DNA of 64,000 bases from Symsagittifera roscoffensis (Eukaryota > Xenacoelomorpha > Acoela > Convolutidae). The position numbers and the translations under genes were made by a program. This document shows, one piece after another, positions 45,301 to 57,300 of this stretch; position 1 is the first letter of the stretch; each line of letters begins with the position of its first letter. Under the pieces are notes generated by a model. It saw only the letters and a program-made list of their open reading frames with translations. It was not told the origin of the DNA and did not search any database. Where the stretch lies: the NCBI RefSeq assembly GCF_963678635.1, contig NC_087068.1, positions 40,757,649 through 40,821,648 on the forward strand, read 5' to 3'.

Positions 45301-48300
45301 CGTTACGCGAAATATTTACGCGTGGCGAACTGTCCCGCAAAACAAAGTTGAATTGAGCTGAAGGAAATCGTTCCAAATTGAATTGAGGCTAGCTAATCGG
45401 TCATATTAATTTCGTACGACTCAAAATTCCACACTTTGATACTGTCCAAAATTTATAGGTTTTCAATAATTTCATTTACCAAAATTTTTGATCAATAACC
45501 AACTATTAAGTACAGCCAATGCTAAGGATTTAATGCAGACTATTTTTGTTCCGACTTTCGTAACGAAAGTAACGGAATATTTGTTCTCGGTATGATTTTT
45601 TTTTCTTCAGACAAAATTCAGACTTTTTGAATAGACATTGTTGACGAGATTTTTTTAAATATCATTCAAAAAATATTGTTGTCCTGAGCTTAAATTTGGA
45701 ACGATATTTCACCAGTGGTTATTTTTCTTAAAGTTATGGGGATTTGAAAATTGCCTTTTTGGCCAATTTTGGACAATTAACGGGCGATATATTTCGCGCT
45801 ATTAACGCGTAAGCGGATATTTACTCCGTCATAGAAATCGTTCCAAAAAAGATTGAAGGAAGCTTGTTTGCCATAATTGATTTGTTACTAGGGGCGAAAT
45901 TTATCACTTTGTACTTAATATTGCGTGTGGGGGGATGTTAAGAAATTGTGTAGACTCTAAGTTTTACTCATGCAGTTTTTCCCAGTAGCGTTATCGGTCA
46001 TATTTTTGCTTGTGAATGCGAAGTGCAAGTTCGCTTCTGTGTAAAAACTGTCTTCTATGTAAAATAAGACAATGAGACTTTTTAGATTGAACGATAGCCT
46101 AAAGTGGGATTTTTTTTTCACTCAAATCCCTTTATCACAAATACCTCGATTGATGTCAGTCGATTATTATAAGAGTGCCAGATTGATCCATTGAGATATG
46201 CCATTACTGAACAAGAGTTAACCGTGATGTTTTCAACGAGGAAATCAACTCACAAGTTAGATATAAATAGAAATAAACTCAACAGAGGGTCGATTACACC
46301 TGAAATTAGAAAAATGTTTATTGTTGTAAATTTTTTCTCGCCTGGGTCAATTTCTTGAAAGGGACTTCTCGGTTTCAATTGAATAGGTTTAATCATAAAT
46401 TTTTGGATAAAAACATTCTGGTAAATACAGTTTTAGTGGGCATGCTTTGGGACATTTTTTGCTGAATGTGTAGAATTTGTTTCTGTTGGTTTTTAGGTTA
46501 TGGGTAGAAAAGACTACCCAAGAAAACAAAAAAAAAACTTATTTTTTATCGAGAAGGTTTTAAAGGTGCGAATAAAAAGGCTTACGTTTAATAACCTGAA
46601 AAAGGGCCGTGCTGGCTTAATGGTGTTCGCCCAAACTATTCCAATTTGTATTTGTAAGTTTTTTTAAATAACTCTGTAACTAGATATCGTTTGGAAACAA
46701 TTTATAATATTTATTATCATTATTATTATTATATCATATTAAAGCTGAGTCATGAAATATTGAGTCATGAACTATTGAGTCATGAAATATTGAGTCATGA
46801 AATATTGAGTCGTGAAAAATTGAGTCGTGATTTAGACTCGAAAAAGGTATCTCAATGTTCAGACTAAAAAAACTCAGTCTAAAAATTTTTGCTATTGGTG
46901 CAGTCTAATATGCCACTAGGCTGATTAGAGAAGTGCGTAGATATGTGATTGTTCAATTTATGGCAAACCTGTTTTCGAAATAAATTTGAACACAATTTTC
47001 TCTCATTTTATGCAGTGCTTAGGCGGCTTGAATACTCAGCTAACGGTTTTTCAAATTTTTTTTGTGCCATATTTGTTTTCGTTTTCGTGGGAGGATTATT
47101 GGTTTTTCAATGAGTCTTGGAGTAGCATGATACAAATGAAAATAAAATTGATTAGTTTTTTTTCGTTTTTTAGTGGGCACTGTTGATGACGAGAGCTACA
47201 ACTCAGATGTATCTGACGTCTCAGATGTCAATCAGCAGCAACATGCTCCTTCTAGCAGGACAAAGTCACTTTCCAACACATTTGTGTCCAAGAGTAAAAC
47301 ATTGGCCCCTTTTGCACCAGGGTCCACAAAAGATCCAGAATTGGGATCGGACATTCAGAGGTATGGTTTGTCGTATGCATCGAATGAGTCAGATCCATTT
47401 GAATTTTCAGGGGAGAACGCGCGCCGAAAAAACGCAACTTTCGGGTCAAAATTCCATTAAGTGCCTAGAAACGCCTTTTTGGCCTGTTTTTTCAAAAACT
47501 TGCCTGCGGAGCAGAATATTTGGTCAAAAGGGTTATTTATAGTGATTTGGGAGAGCTCAAAATCAACTTTTTTTTGAAAATCCGCGCCCCCCCTCGAGAA
47601 AACCCTAGTTCCGCCCCTGATTGTACTAAACAAAATGTTTAGTGGCTGCCATGAGTTTTCCAAATTAAGATAATGTTATAAACTAGAGATTTACTGCTAT
47701 TTTACAAGGGAAGTTATTTCAAAAGGAAAATTCATAACTTCGCTTTATGTGACCAGGAGCTACATTGAAATTTTGTTGATTTTGGCTTTTTACACAAGTT
47801 TTATATAAGATTTAATCTACGGCTAAAATTTGAAGGCTAGTGCCTGGCGGTGTTGAAAAATTGATGCTTTAATTGGATGAAATTAGCTGGACGATGAGTT
47901 GAATTTAATAAAATAAACTAGGTACTGCAAGGAAACTGACAGATCAGTAGCTGAAGCGAGAAAGAAAGACAGACTGTCCCTCTTCTCAATCTACACAGAC
48001 TTGGACGCCGAAGAGCAAACATACTTGGAGATGGAAGACAACATGAAGTTCTACAAGGAGGACGATATGGCACCTCCGTATCAACCAGCGAATAAAGGCA
48101 GATTGGATATTTTGATGACACTTGAAAAGCTGGACTTCCCACTGAAGGTGGCACAGGATGGAACCAAACAGTACAATGTGAGAATATTTTAAGTTTTGCA
48201 AAAAAAAAGTGAAGACAATATAAGGCAAGAATAACAGGTTAGTGTCTTTTTTTCAAGTTAGTGTCTTTTTTTCTGCGTCGTGTGATGATAGAATTACACG

Positions 48301-51300
48301 AACGCGTGTAAGTTAAATGAATTAGGCATAAACGGTTCCAATTGTGTTCAAAAAATCAATAAATATCGAAATGAAAAATGAAACAAATAATTTTTGTTTT
48401 AAACTTATTCAATTTTTGTAACTAAAATTTTTTATTGTTTTTGAAAGTTTTTATTTACCAGAGAAGCGCTAAATGAAGCGTCTAAAACTAGTTTTCCTTT
48501 TAGTAAACTCGCGCTCATTTAGCCCAAAATGCTATGTTTCATATATAACGAACGTTACTCGATCGCTTTGCTCGCTCGAAAATAGACGAAAAATCAAAAG
48601 TTATAAATAGGTTTTTCGCAAGACGGGAATTTTTTGGAAATTGTTAACGTCGTTCAAATCACGACTGAAAGGGCTTCAATATGATATGTCACTCAACATA
48701 GTCCGATGATTTTTTGTGGTACCTGATTTTGTTTAAAAAAACATCCGAATACAAAGTTCCTACCCATTTTTTAAATGGTCGGAACAAAAAAATCTATCGT
48801 TTTTCTACAGTGGTCAAAAATATTGTCCATTTTTGATCACTGACTCGTTTTTTTTGCTTTATGGAAAGAAACAATATTAATCACCTAATCGCTTTTTCCA
48901 CTGATCAATTGTCTCATTTCAGATGGAGCCTTTCTTCACAGTCATCAGTCTGCATAATGTCAACTCCGGACTTAAAATATCAGAAGACATCTGGATAGAC
49001 GGCAACCCCGGACCAGTCTGGAAAATGATCAAATACGACGACTTACCAGTGAACCCCGATAACCCAAATCAATCACAACAACCTCAGAAAACTGTCAGAA
49101 GTCATATAGTCGATGATTCGAGAGTTAATTTTCTAAAAGAAGTCGTTTTTACAGTTCCTGAAGATACCCCGATAGAACACCTTTTTGTGTATGTCCGAAT
49201 AGAAAAAGTACTACAAGGTGCAATTACGTCATCGTTTGATGTGTACGGAAAGTCGGGAATTGACCAGGAAAATAAAAGTGTTCAAAAGTATCTGAAGCAG
49301 TTACACATGTTTTGTCAGAAGTTTGGGTCCAGATTCAGAACTCCATTTTGCTGGGCAGCAGTTCCAGTACCTGCAAACCTAGTCAGCACTTACGCTGATG
49401 AAGCGAAAGGAGTTCATAGAATTTCTTCGCCCTTGGTCAAAATTGACCAGTGTAAATTGGGTCCAGAAAGCGTCAAACGCAATCTCGTGGATTCTAAGAA
49501 TTATCTGGATAGACCAGAAAAATTTGCGAACCGATTTGGGTTTTTACCTGATGCTAACATTGTGTTCACGTTTCAAAATATGACCTTCATGGATTCTAAT
49601 CAGACTGAAGTATTGAACCCATTTCTGGTTCCAAAAGCAAACGAAAAACAAACTACGAATCAAAGAATGTCTAAAGACGTTTTCAAACGACTCGCACGAG
49701 AAGCATTTCTGTTTTCACCTTTTTCGCATTTAATTGATAACCCTCATTCAGAATATGTTAACACAATGTTCGTAAATCAAATGCGACTTAAGTTCGATTC
49801 TCAGAAAGTTTTCGCGAAAGCTCGCAACATAGCATGCAATGTAAAGTTTTTCGAAAACGATTCCTGTCAAGCCGCATCTCTTTTGTGCATCTACAACGCA
49901 ATATTAGGTCAGAACAGTTGTTTTACAGACCAGTACACGACCTCTATTGCACATCACAATACGAATCCAGATTATCAGGATGAAATTAAGATCGAACTGC
50001 CTGCTGAACTTAATTCGAAACATCACATTTTGTTCACATTTTATCACGTGAGTTGTGACCAAGTTTCGAAACTCACGAGTAACAGTGCCACTGTCGGTAA
50101 GAAGGCAGGAGCTTCGTTGTCGTCTCTGGAAACGAGTGTGGGTTACGCTTGGATCTCTTTAGGTTCAATTTTGGACCAAAGTAGCTTCAAAGATTCAACT
50201 GGTACTCTTGAATTTAGCACTGCAATTCCAGTAGCGGCATCTTTAGTTCCGGGATACCTGAGTTTCGATAGTGACGAGCCTATGCCATTACAGAAAAGCT
50301 CACTGGAAAATATGACTTCTACATCGCAGAAACTAGATAGAATCAAATTATTGGACGGTGGAAAAAATATTTTCAACTTCTCATGCAAAATTCGAAGCTC
50401 AGTTTTGCCGCACTCAAAGTTTCTGAGAAATTTATTTGAGAATTCAACAAAAACAGCTGAAATTGACGCTTCCGGAGGTACTCAAAGTTTCGCCCACTGT
50501 GAAGAGGCGCCCTCAGTGTCACCAACTGACAGTGAGAGTAGTGCGGTTACTGTCTTGCAAAATGGAGGCGAGCAAGTCACTGGAAAAATTGTTAAAGGAG
50601 TCGATATTCTGCAACATGTCAAGGTACTTAAAAATTTTTAACAATGCTCTCAGTAATATTACCTAAACTAAATTTAACCATGTTTGCATTTGATAGTTTG
50701 GCTTTGTACGAGGGCATGATTGTCGATGCTTACGTTTCTTTATAACTACAGAGCCATTACTGGAAACGGCGTTAAAATAGGGCTCTCATTTTGATGGACA
50801 AAAACTCAATGGAAATTTTTGTTTAAGTCATCGATTCAGTATTCAAAAAAAGCTACTAATTTTGATTCATGACGTTCGTGCGTACATTTTGATCGTTTAG
50901 GCCGCTCACGCGATTGATGAAGCAGAACTTGTGGCTTATCTTCCAATCATCGTGAACAAAGTTCTTGACCTGATCACGAAAACAAACTCAGATGTCCAGA
51001 TTAACATCATGCGATTCCTCGTGCACGTGGCATCGACACTGGACAGAATTGGCCGCATACATCTGCTAACTGATTATACCAGGGTAGGCCGAAATTTAAG
51101 TTGTGCGCTGCTGTTCACTTAAATAAAAGTTATCGTTTTCCTGAATCGGTACAGCAATTTTCGAGATCAAATTATGAACAAAGTTGGGCAAATTTTCCTG
51201 CAGACAATTTCTTCCGGAAAATTTAATATTTCTCGTTTGAGTGTTCGCGCCTTCAAACAAATTGATTTGCGATGATGTACTGTAGCAGTTTTTCTTGAAC

Positions 51301-54300
51301 TATATAGATGTTAACTTATTACACTTGCGAACTGTACTAGCGCGAACTTTCTATTTTTCCCCAACCTAAGTCCCAAATTTTGGTGCCTTTTTTGGGGCAC
51401 CTTCACAGCTTATTGATAGCATATGCTTTGACATTCGAGTAGTAAAAAGTTTACACCGTTGATTCATTTTTAATTCATCAAATGAACCGAAAAAAAGTTA
51501 TTTGTTTCAAGCAGCAGTACAATGACAAAAAGCTCGATTTCAGAAATTTTCCAACCCAATGTATTTCGCAGTTTTTTTTGAAATGCATAATTTATTACAC
51601 CGAAGACTTTAGTCAAGGTGTTATGGTATCGTGTAACGGGGTTTTTTTTTTAATGTTGTCTGTTGTCAAGTGTCGACAAATAACGTCCACAGTTATCAAT
51701 TATCATGTGGGCTGGACTATATCGCGCTATGTCACGTGATTGCGTATGTTTGTTTCTTTATTTGTTCATCTTTATTTATTTAATTATCTGTTCTTCTATT
51801 TATTTAATTATGTTTAGTTTGCTTATATTTATTTATAATTTATGTATGTACATATTTATTTTTGTTTATTTTTATCACGTGTTTTGTTTATTTATTTAAT
51901 TATTCTTTCTTTCATTTAGTTTTGCTTTTATTATTTCTGCGTGTGTATTTATTTATTTTATTTATTTTCATTTATTTATATTATGGGTCTGTTTGTTTGG
52001 TTATTTGTTCATATATATTTTTTCATGTCTATTTAATTATTTGTACATTTCACTTTTGCTTTTATTTATTTATTTATTTATTTATTTATGTATTTATTTA
52101 TGTATTTATTTATTTATTTATGTATTGATTTATTTTTTTATTGCTTATTTATTTATCAGGTGTGTTTTGTTTATTTGTTGATATTTATTTCTATATTTAT
52201 TTAATTATTCTTTCTTTCATTTAGTTTTGCTTTTATTATTTATGTATGTGTATTTATTTCATTTATTTATTTTCATTTATTCATATTATGGGTCTGTTTG
52301 TTTGGTTATTTGTTCATATATATTTTTTTGTTTTTTGGATTTGTTTTTCGGATTGCTTTACTGCTACATACTGTCAATTCTGAGACTGCTTCACAATTTC
52401 TCAATATAATAAGACTAATAGCTTTTTTTCATTTTAGCTCTTTCTTGTAAGTATATGTGTAAGTACGATTTTTAGTTATTCCGGAGACCCATATGAGTCT
52501 ACATGCCAATTTATACGATTGGCCGATTGAAACGACAGGAGGCGTTTTGCTACACATACAAACACAATCTTTTGTATTTTATTATAGCTATAGAAATTGA
52601 TCTACAATGCGTAAGTACGACATTTAGTTCTACGATTGTTATTTCAGGTCCTTTGTCAATATTTCAGGCTCTTTGTCAATATAGCAAAATTTTGGTGTAT
52701 ATATGTGTTAGTAAGATTTTTAGTTCTACAACGTTTATTCAGGCTCTTTGTCGATATAGCAAAATATTGGTGTATACATGTGTTAGTACGATTTTAGCTC
52801 TAGAATTGTTATTTCAGGCTCTTCGTCAATATAGCAATATTTTAGCGTATACATGTGTTAGTACCATTTTTAGTTCTCGAACTGTTATTTTATGATCTAT
52901 GTCAATATATCAAAATTTTAGTGTATACATGTGTTATTACGATTTTTAATTCTCGAACTGTTATTTCATGATCTTTGTCAATATATCAAAATTTTATTGT
53001 ATACATGTGTTAGTACCATTTTTAGTTCTCGAACTGTTATTCCATGATCTTTGTCAATATAGCAAAATTTTGGTGTATACATGTGTTAGTACGATTTTTA
53101 GCTCTAGAACTGTTATTCCATGATCTTTGTCAATAAAGCAAAAATTTGACATATACATGTGTTAGTACGATTTTTAGCTCTCGAACTGTTATTTCATGAT
53201 CTTTGCCAATATAGCAAAATTTTGGTGTATACATGTGTTCGTACGATTTTTAGCTCACGAACTGTTATTTCAGGCCCTTTGTCAATATAGTAAAATTTTG
53301 GTGTATACATGTGTTAGTACGATTTTTAGTTCTAGAAGTGTTATTTTATGATCTTCGTTGATATATCAAAAATTTAATCTATACATGTGTTAGTACGATT
53401 TTTAGTTCTAGAACTGTTATTTCAGGCTCTTTCTCGATATAGCAAAATATTGGTGTATACATGTATTAGTACGATTTTTTGTTCTAGAACTGTTATTGTT
53501 CAATTATTAGTTGTTCAAGTTGTTTGGTTTTTGCTTCAGTTTCTATGCCTTCGGTGTATTGCGCGTAGCGCCTATGTTTCATAATTTGGCTTTTTGGTTC
53601 CAAAATTGTGTCTTTTTGTCTTTGGTGCTACTTTTGCTGCATTGAATTGGCAATTTATTAGCATATAGCTGCGTTTTTGGTTGCTAGTTTTCTGGGATTT
53701 TAAGCATCCGTGGTTAGTGCGTGAGACCCAAATTTGCTAGGTCGCAGATTCGAATCCGACACGTACCCGAGTTTTTGCTTTTTGATCGTGTTCTCGCAAG
53801 TGTTTGCGAAGCGCAGCTTCGCCTGTGTAAATGCTGTCGGTCAGCTTTTTCGAAGACTTGAACTCTTGGCTGAGTTGTTATTCATATCCGAAAGGAATCT
53901 CAAGTGTTCATTGTTCGTTTCAGCTCGTGTTCAGAACTGGGCCGAGTGAACGTGTTGCAGCGAACACAAACCGAAGCTCTGTACATTACAGAATAGTATC
54001 CTCTCTGGTATCTCTTCTGTCGTTCACTTCTGGAGATGAGTTCTTCTACCGCAACTTACTCTACTTCACCTGGGTGTTCTTCGACATTGTAGTGAAGAGT
54101 ATGGCTCAAACCATTCTGAGGGAACAAAAAACCAAGGTGAGGGACGTAGTACACAAGAATTCCAATAGCTAGATTGAAAATAGTATAGTACAGGGCCATT
54201 AGGGTTTTCGCGAGGGTGGGGGAAAAGAATAGAATAGTTTTTGTTCACTGAAGAAGCTTTTAGACGCTAAGTCTAAACACAAATGCAAGCACTTGTACTA

Positions 54301-57300
54301 ACTACGAGTTCACTTTTTCCAATCAACTTAACTGGTATAATTTTATGGTCAATTTATGTGTAATTAGAATATTTTTGTGCTGCTCAAGTAATATTTGACA
54401 ATTTATTGGCTTCATCCGCGACTTCATTACTATTTGGTGTTTACTAAAAGAGTGTGTAAACTACTGAACACAGCAAGGCAATGTGATGTGCCTTAGTGTG
54501 ATGGAAATTGACCTGTATTGTAGCTCTCCGTTTCAGAGGTGGTTCAAGTCCTGCAGCCACTTTCATTACTTATATTTACACAAGCATAGCTTTTGTCATT
54601 GTATGAACTTTCTTTTTTTCCAACCTAGGTCGCAAATATTGTTGCGATGCAATTGTTCCGACAGTATGTGTTCATTTTGAAAGTGTTCATTTTGATCCAG
54701 CTATTAAGAACAGGCAATGCTAAGGATATTAACACAGACTATTATATTACAAATAGCACTTTAGCTTCAAGGTATCATGGTTCTGTAGCGTAGAGGTAGG
54801 GAAGGAGACCAGTAGCAAAATAAGAGGGTTCGAACCTCAGCTGGGTCGGATGTTTTACTTTTTCGTATATTAGTTAGAATGCGTCCGCTCTATAAATTGA
54901 GGCATATTAGTTGGTAAATTTCTTTTCAAATTGACTGGTACTGCTAATGCGTCATAATTGGCTTGCGTCACTTTTACTCATTCATTTTTTCCCAGTAGTG
55001 TTGTCGGTCATTATTTCTACAACTCGATTTTCTGGTTTTAAGAGTCGATGAACGTAGCTCAGACTCATATATTGGTCGTGATACTTATAAAGGCACAAAT
55101 GAGTGCCCTAGAAATAAATGCACTTTTTGAATTCGATTCCAATTTAATTTGCTAGAAGGTGTGCAAAATGCACTCCCCAATTATGAAAACTGAAATGGTG
55201 CGAAAAACATCATCGGTTTCTTGTTTCAAAAAAGAAAATGTTTTTTTTCCTCAGATTTCGCAGTGGAATAAAAACTTCCCCTAATAATCCAGTTTTCTTA
55301 AATTGCGTTAATTTTTCCAAAAAGGGCTAGTTATAAATAGCTGATAAAATTCAAAGAGCGTTAAGGCCATTTTATTAAGTTCAATTCAGAATGGCCTGCG
55401 GAAATACACTTTTTGCTGCACGATTCTCAATTTGGTTTAATTTTAGAAAAAAAAAACATAAGTAAACAAGAGTACTAGATTTTTTTCCCGTAGAGAGCTT
55501 TGTTCACAAAATGGTCAAAATTAGAAATGGGAAACTTACTTTCAGTTCATAATGCTTTAAAATTCCTTTGCGTCACTGGCACCTTCGGCCTAGAGATAAC
55601 GAATATGCCTGGGACTGCAAAGGTTCCGGGTTCGAACCTGACAGGAAGTGTTTTTTTTAATTTCAAATGAGAAACTTTCCGTTTCAAAAAAAATTATCTG
55701 TGTATTATTCGTCTGCCTATGTTTTGTCGGCCTAGTTGCCACATCATATGTTTTTCTTTTGCTCTGCGCAATTTAAATTGTAGATGCTTTTTGTTTTGAT
55801 TTATTTCTGCTTTTTGTAATTCCTTGACTTCGTAAATTTTCGTTTTGATTTTTTCGCCCAAAAACTTATTTCCAACCAAATGCATTTGGTTTATATTTTA
55901 TCGGCTTAGTGACCTAATTTTAAGTAGTTTCAATGGTAGTGTAGTTTAAATGCTCACTGGATCGCACTAGATGTTAAATTCTTAGGAGAAAATACAGTTC
56001 ATGTTTTTCATGACAACATTTTTCTTCGGCTTTTTTAAAACTTTTTACTGATTGATAGGTTTTGCCTATATTATGTCGGTTTAATGGACTCACATTGCGT
56101 CTTTTAACGAGCAACAATTTTTTTTGTGCGTGTGTGTTTTTTTAATGGCGAGGGGACCTAATATTTTTTAGTCCTGATTTTTTTCGGTTTTTTCATTTAT
56201 TTTCTTTTTTTTTCGACTTAATAGGTTTCGGCGTATATGATATCGGCTCAGTGGCCTCAAATTGTTTTAGTTGACGAGCAAATAAAGTGTGTATGTGTGT
56301 GTGTTTGTGGCTGTTTTGAGGGTGAGTGGGACTTGTTTATTTTTTTGGCTTAGAGGGTATTTTCACAATGAATCAATTTGAAACAAAAGCATACCAAAGC
56401 AATAGACTGTGAAAATTGCATCAGAAGAAAACTTACCAAGCTATAACGAAAATACCCTCTAAGCCAGTTTTCTTCTGATGCGATTTTTGCAGTCTATTGT
56501 CTTGGCATGCTTTTGTTTCAAATTGATTCATTGTGATAATTCAGTTGTTTTGACATTTTCGATTTTTGCTGACTTAGCTAGTTCTGGTTTTGTATCGCAA
56601 GTGGTACGAATCAGCTACGTTTCTGTGTTCAAGTTTGATTTCCAAACGTTTTGTCTCAAATTGGGTAATTTTTGTCACAAAGTTGTCAATTATAAATTTC
56701 TCTTGAGCTTTAAGGCCATACATTCTTTTTTTGAACTTCGAAAGTTGAGGTTTTTCAAAAAACAAGTCAATTTTTTCTGTTTCTTTGCGTTCATTGACTC
56801 TTTTACAACTGCATGTTGGCTTTATTTAAAAAATTTTCGAAGCAAAACAAGGTGCCACAAAGTATCATTAGAATAGAATCTATCAATGAACTTATCAAAT
56901 CTATCATATTAAAGCCCTGACAGTTGTGATGACTAATTTCGAGCAAGTAAAGCGATTAAGTAGAGAGCGTAAAGCATAAAGTAAGGTTCTAAAGTTGTTT
57001 ATAGTTCAAATCAGCAGCTTTTGAAATTTCATTTTGCTCCTTCTCAGTGCAAAAGTTTCTATTTGCTTGTTTTTGTTATGAATTCCGACAATATTTGTAG
57101 CTTACTGAATCCAATACTAGTATTTCAAATTTACGTTTTTATCTCATTTCTATCCACTGAAAAACACAATTGTAGACAAAAAATAGTGTTTATTCATTAG
57201 TTTGCTTGGAACGTTCTATGCTCCTTGCTCAGTAACCGGCTATCCTTGTTTAGAGAGTCGATGAACTTAGTGAAGACTCTTTTATAGGTCGAGTTCTCTT

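Noticed and set aside
48923-50641. ATG at 48923 as the start of a separate gene
   Set aside because: The ATG directly follows a CAG acceptor, and MEPFF matches internal DOCK-D sequence (VEPFF), so it is an internal Met of exon 10.
51705-52409. Several Tyr/Leu/Ile/Phe-rich frames resembling membrane proteins
   Set aside because: They are translations of the TTTA simple repeat in different frames.
52610-53500. CRISPR-like regular repeats
   Set aside because: The whole 76-bp unit is repeated with no unique spacers, in a eukaryotic intron. It is a minisatellite.
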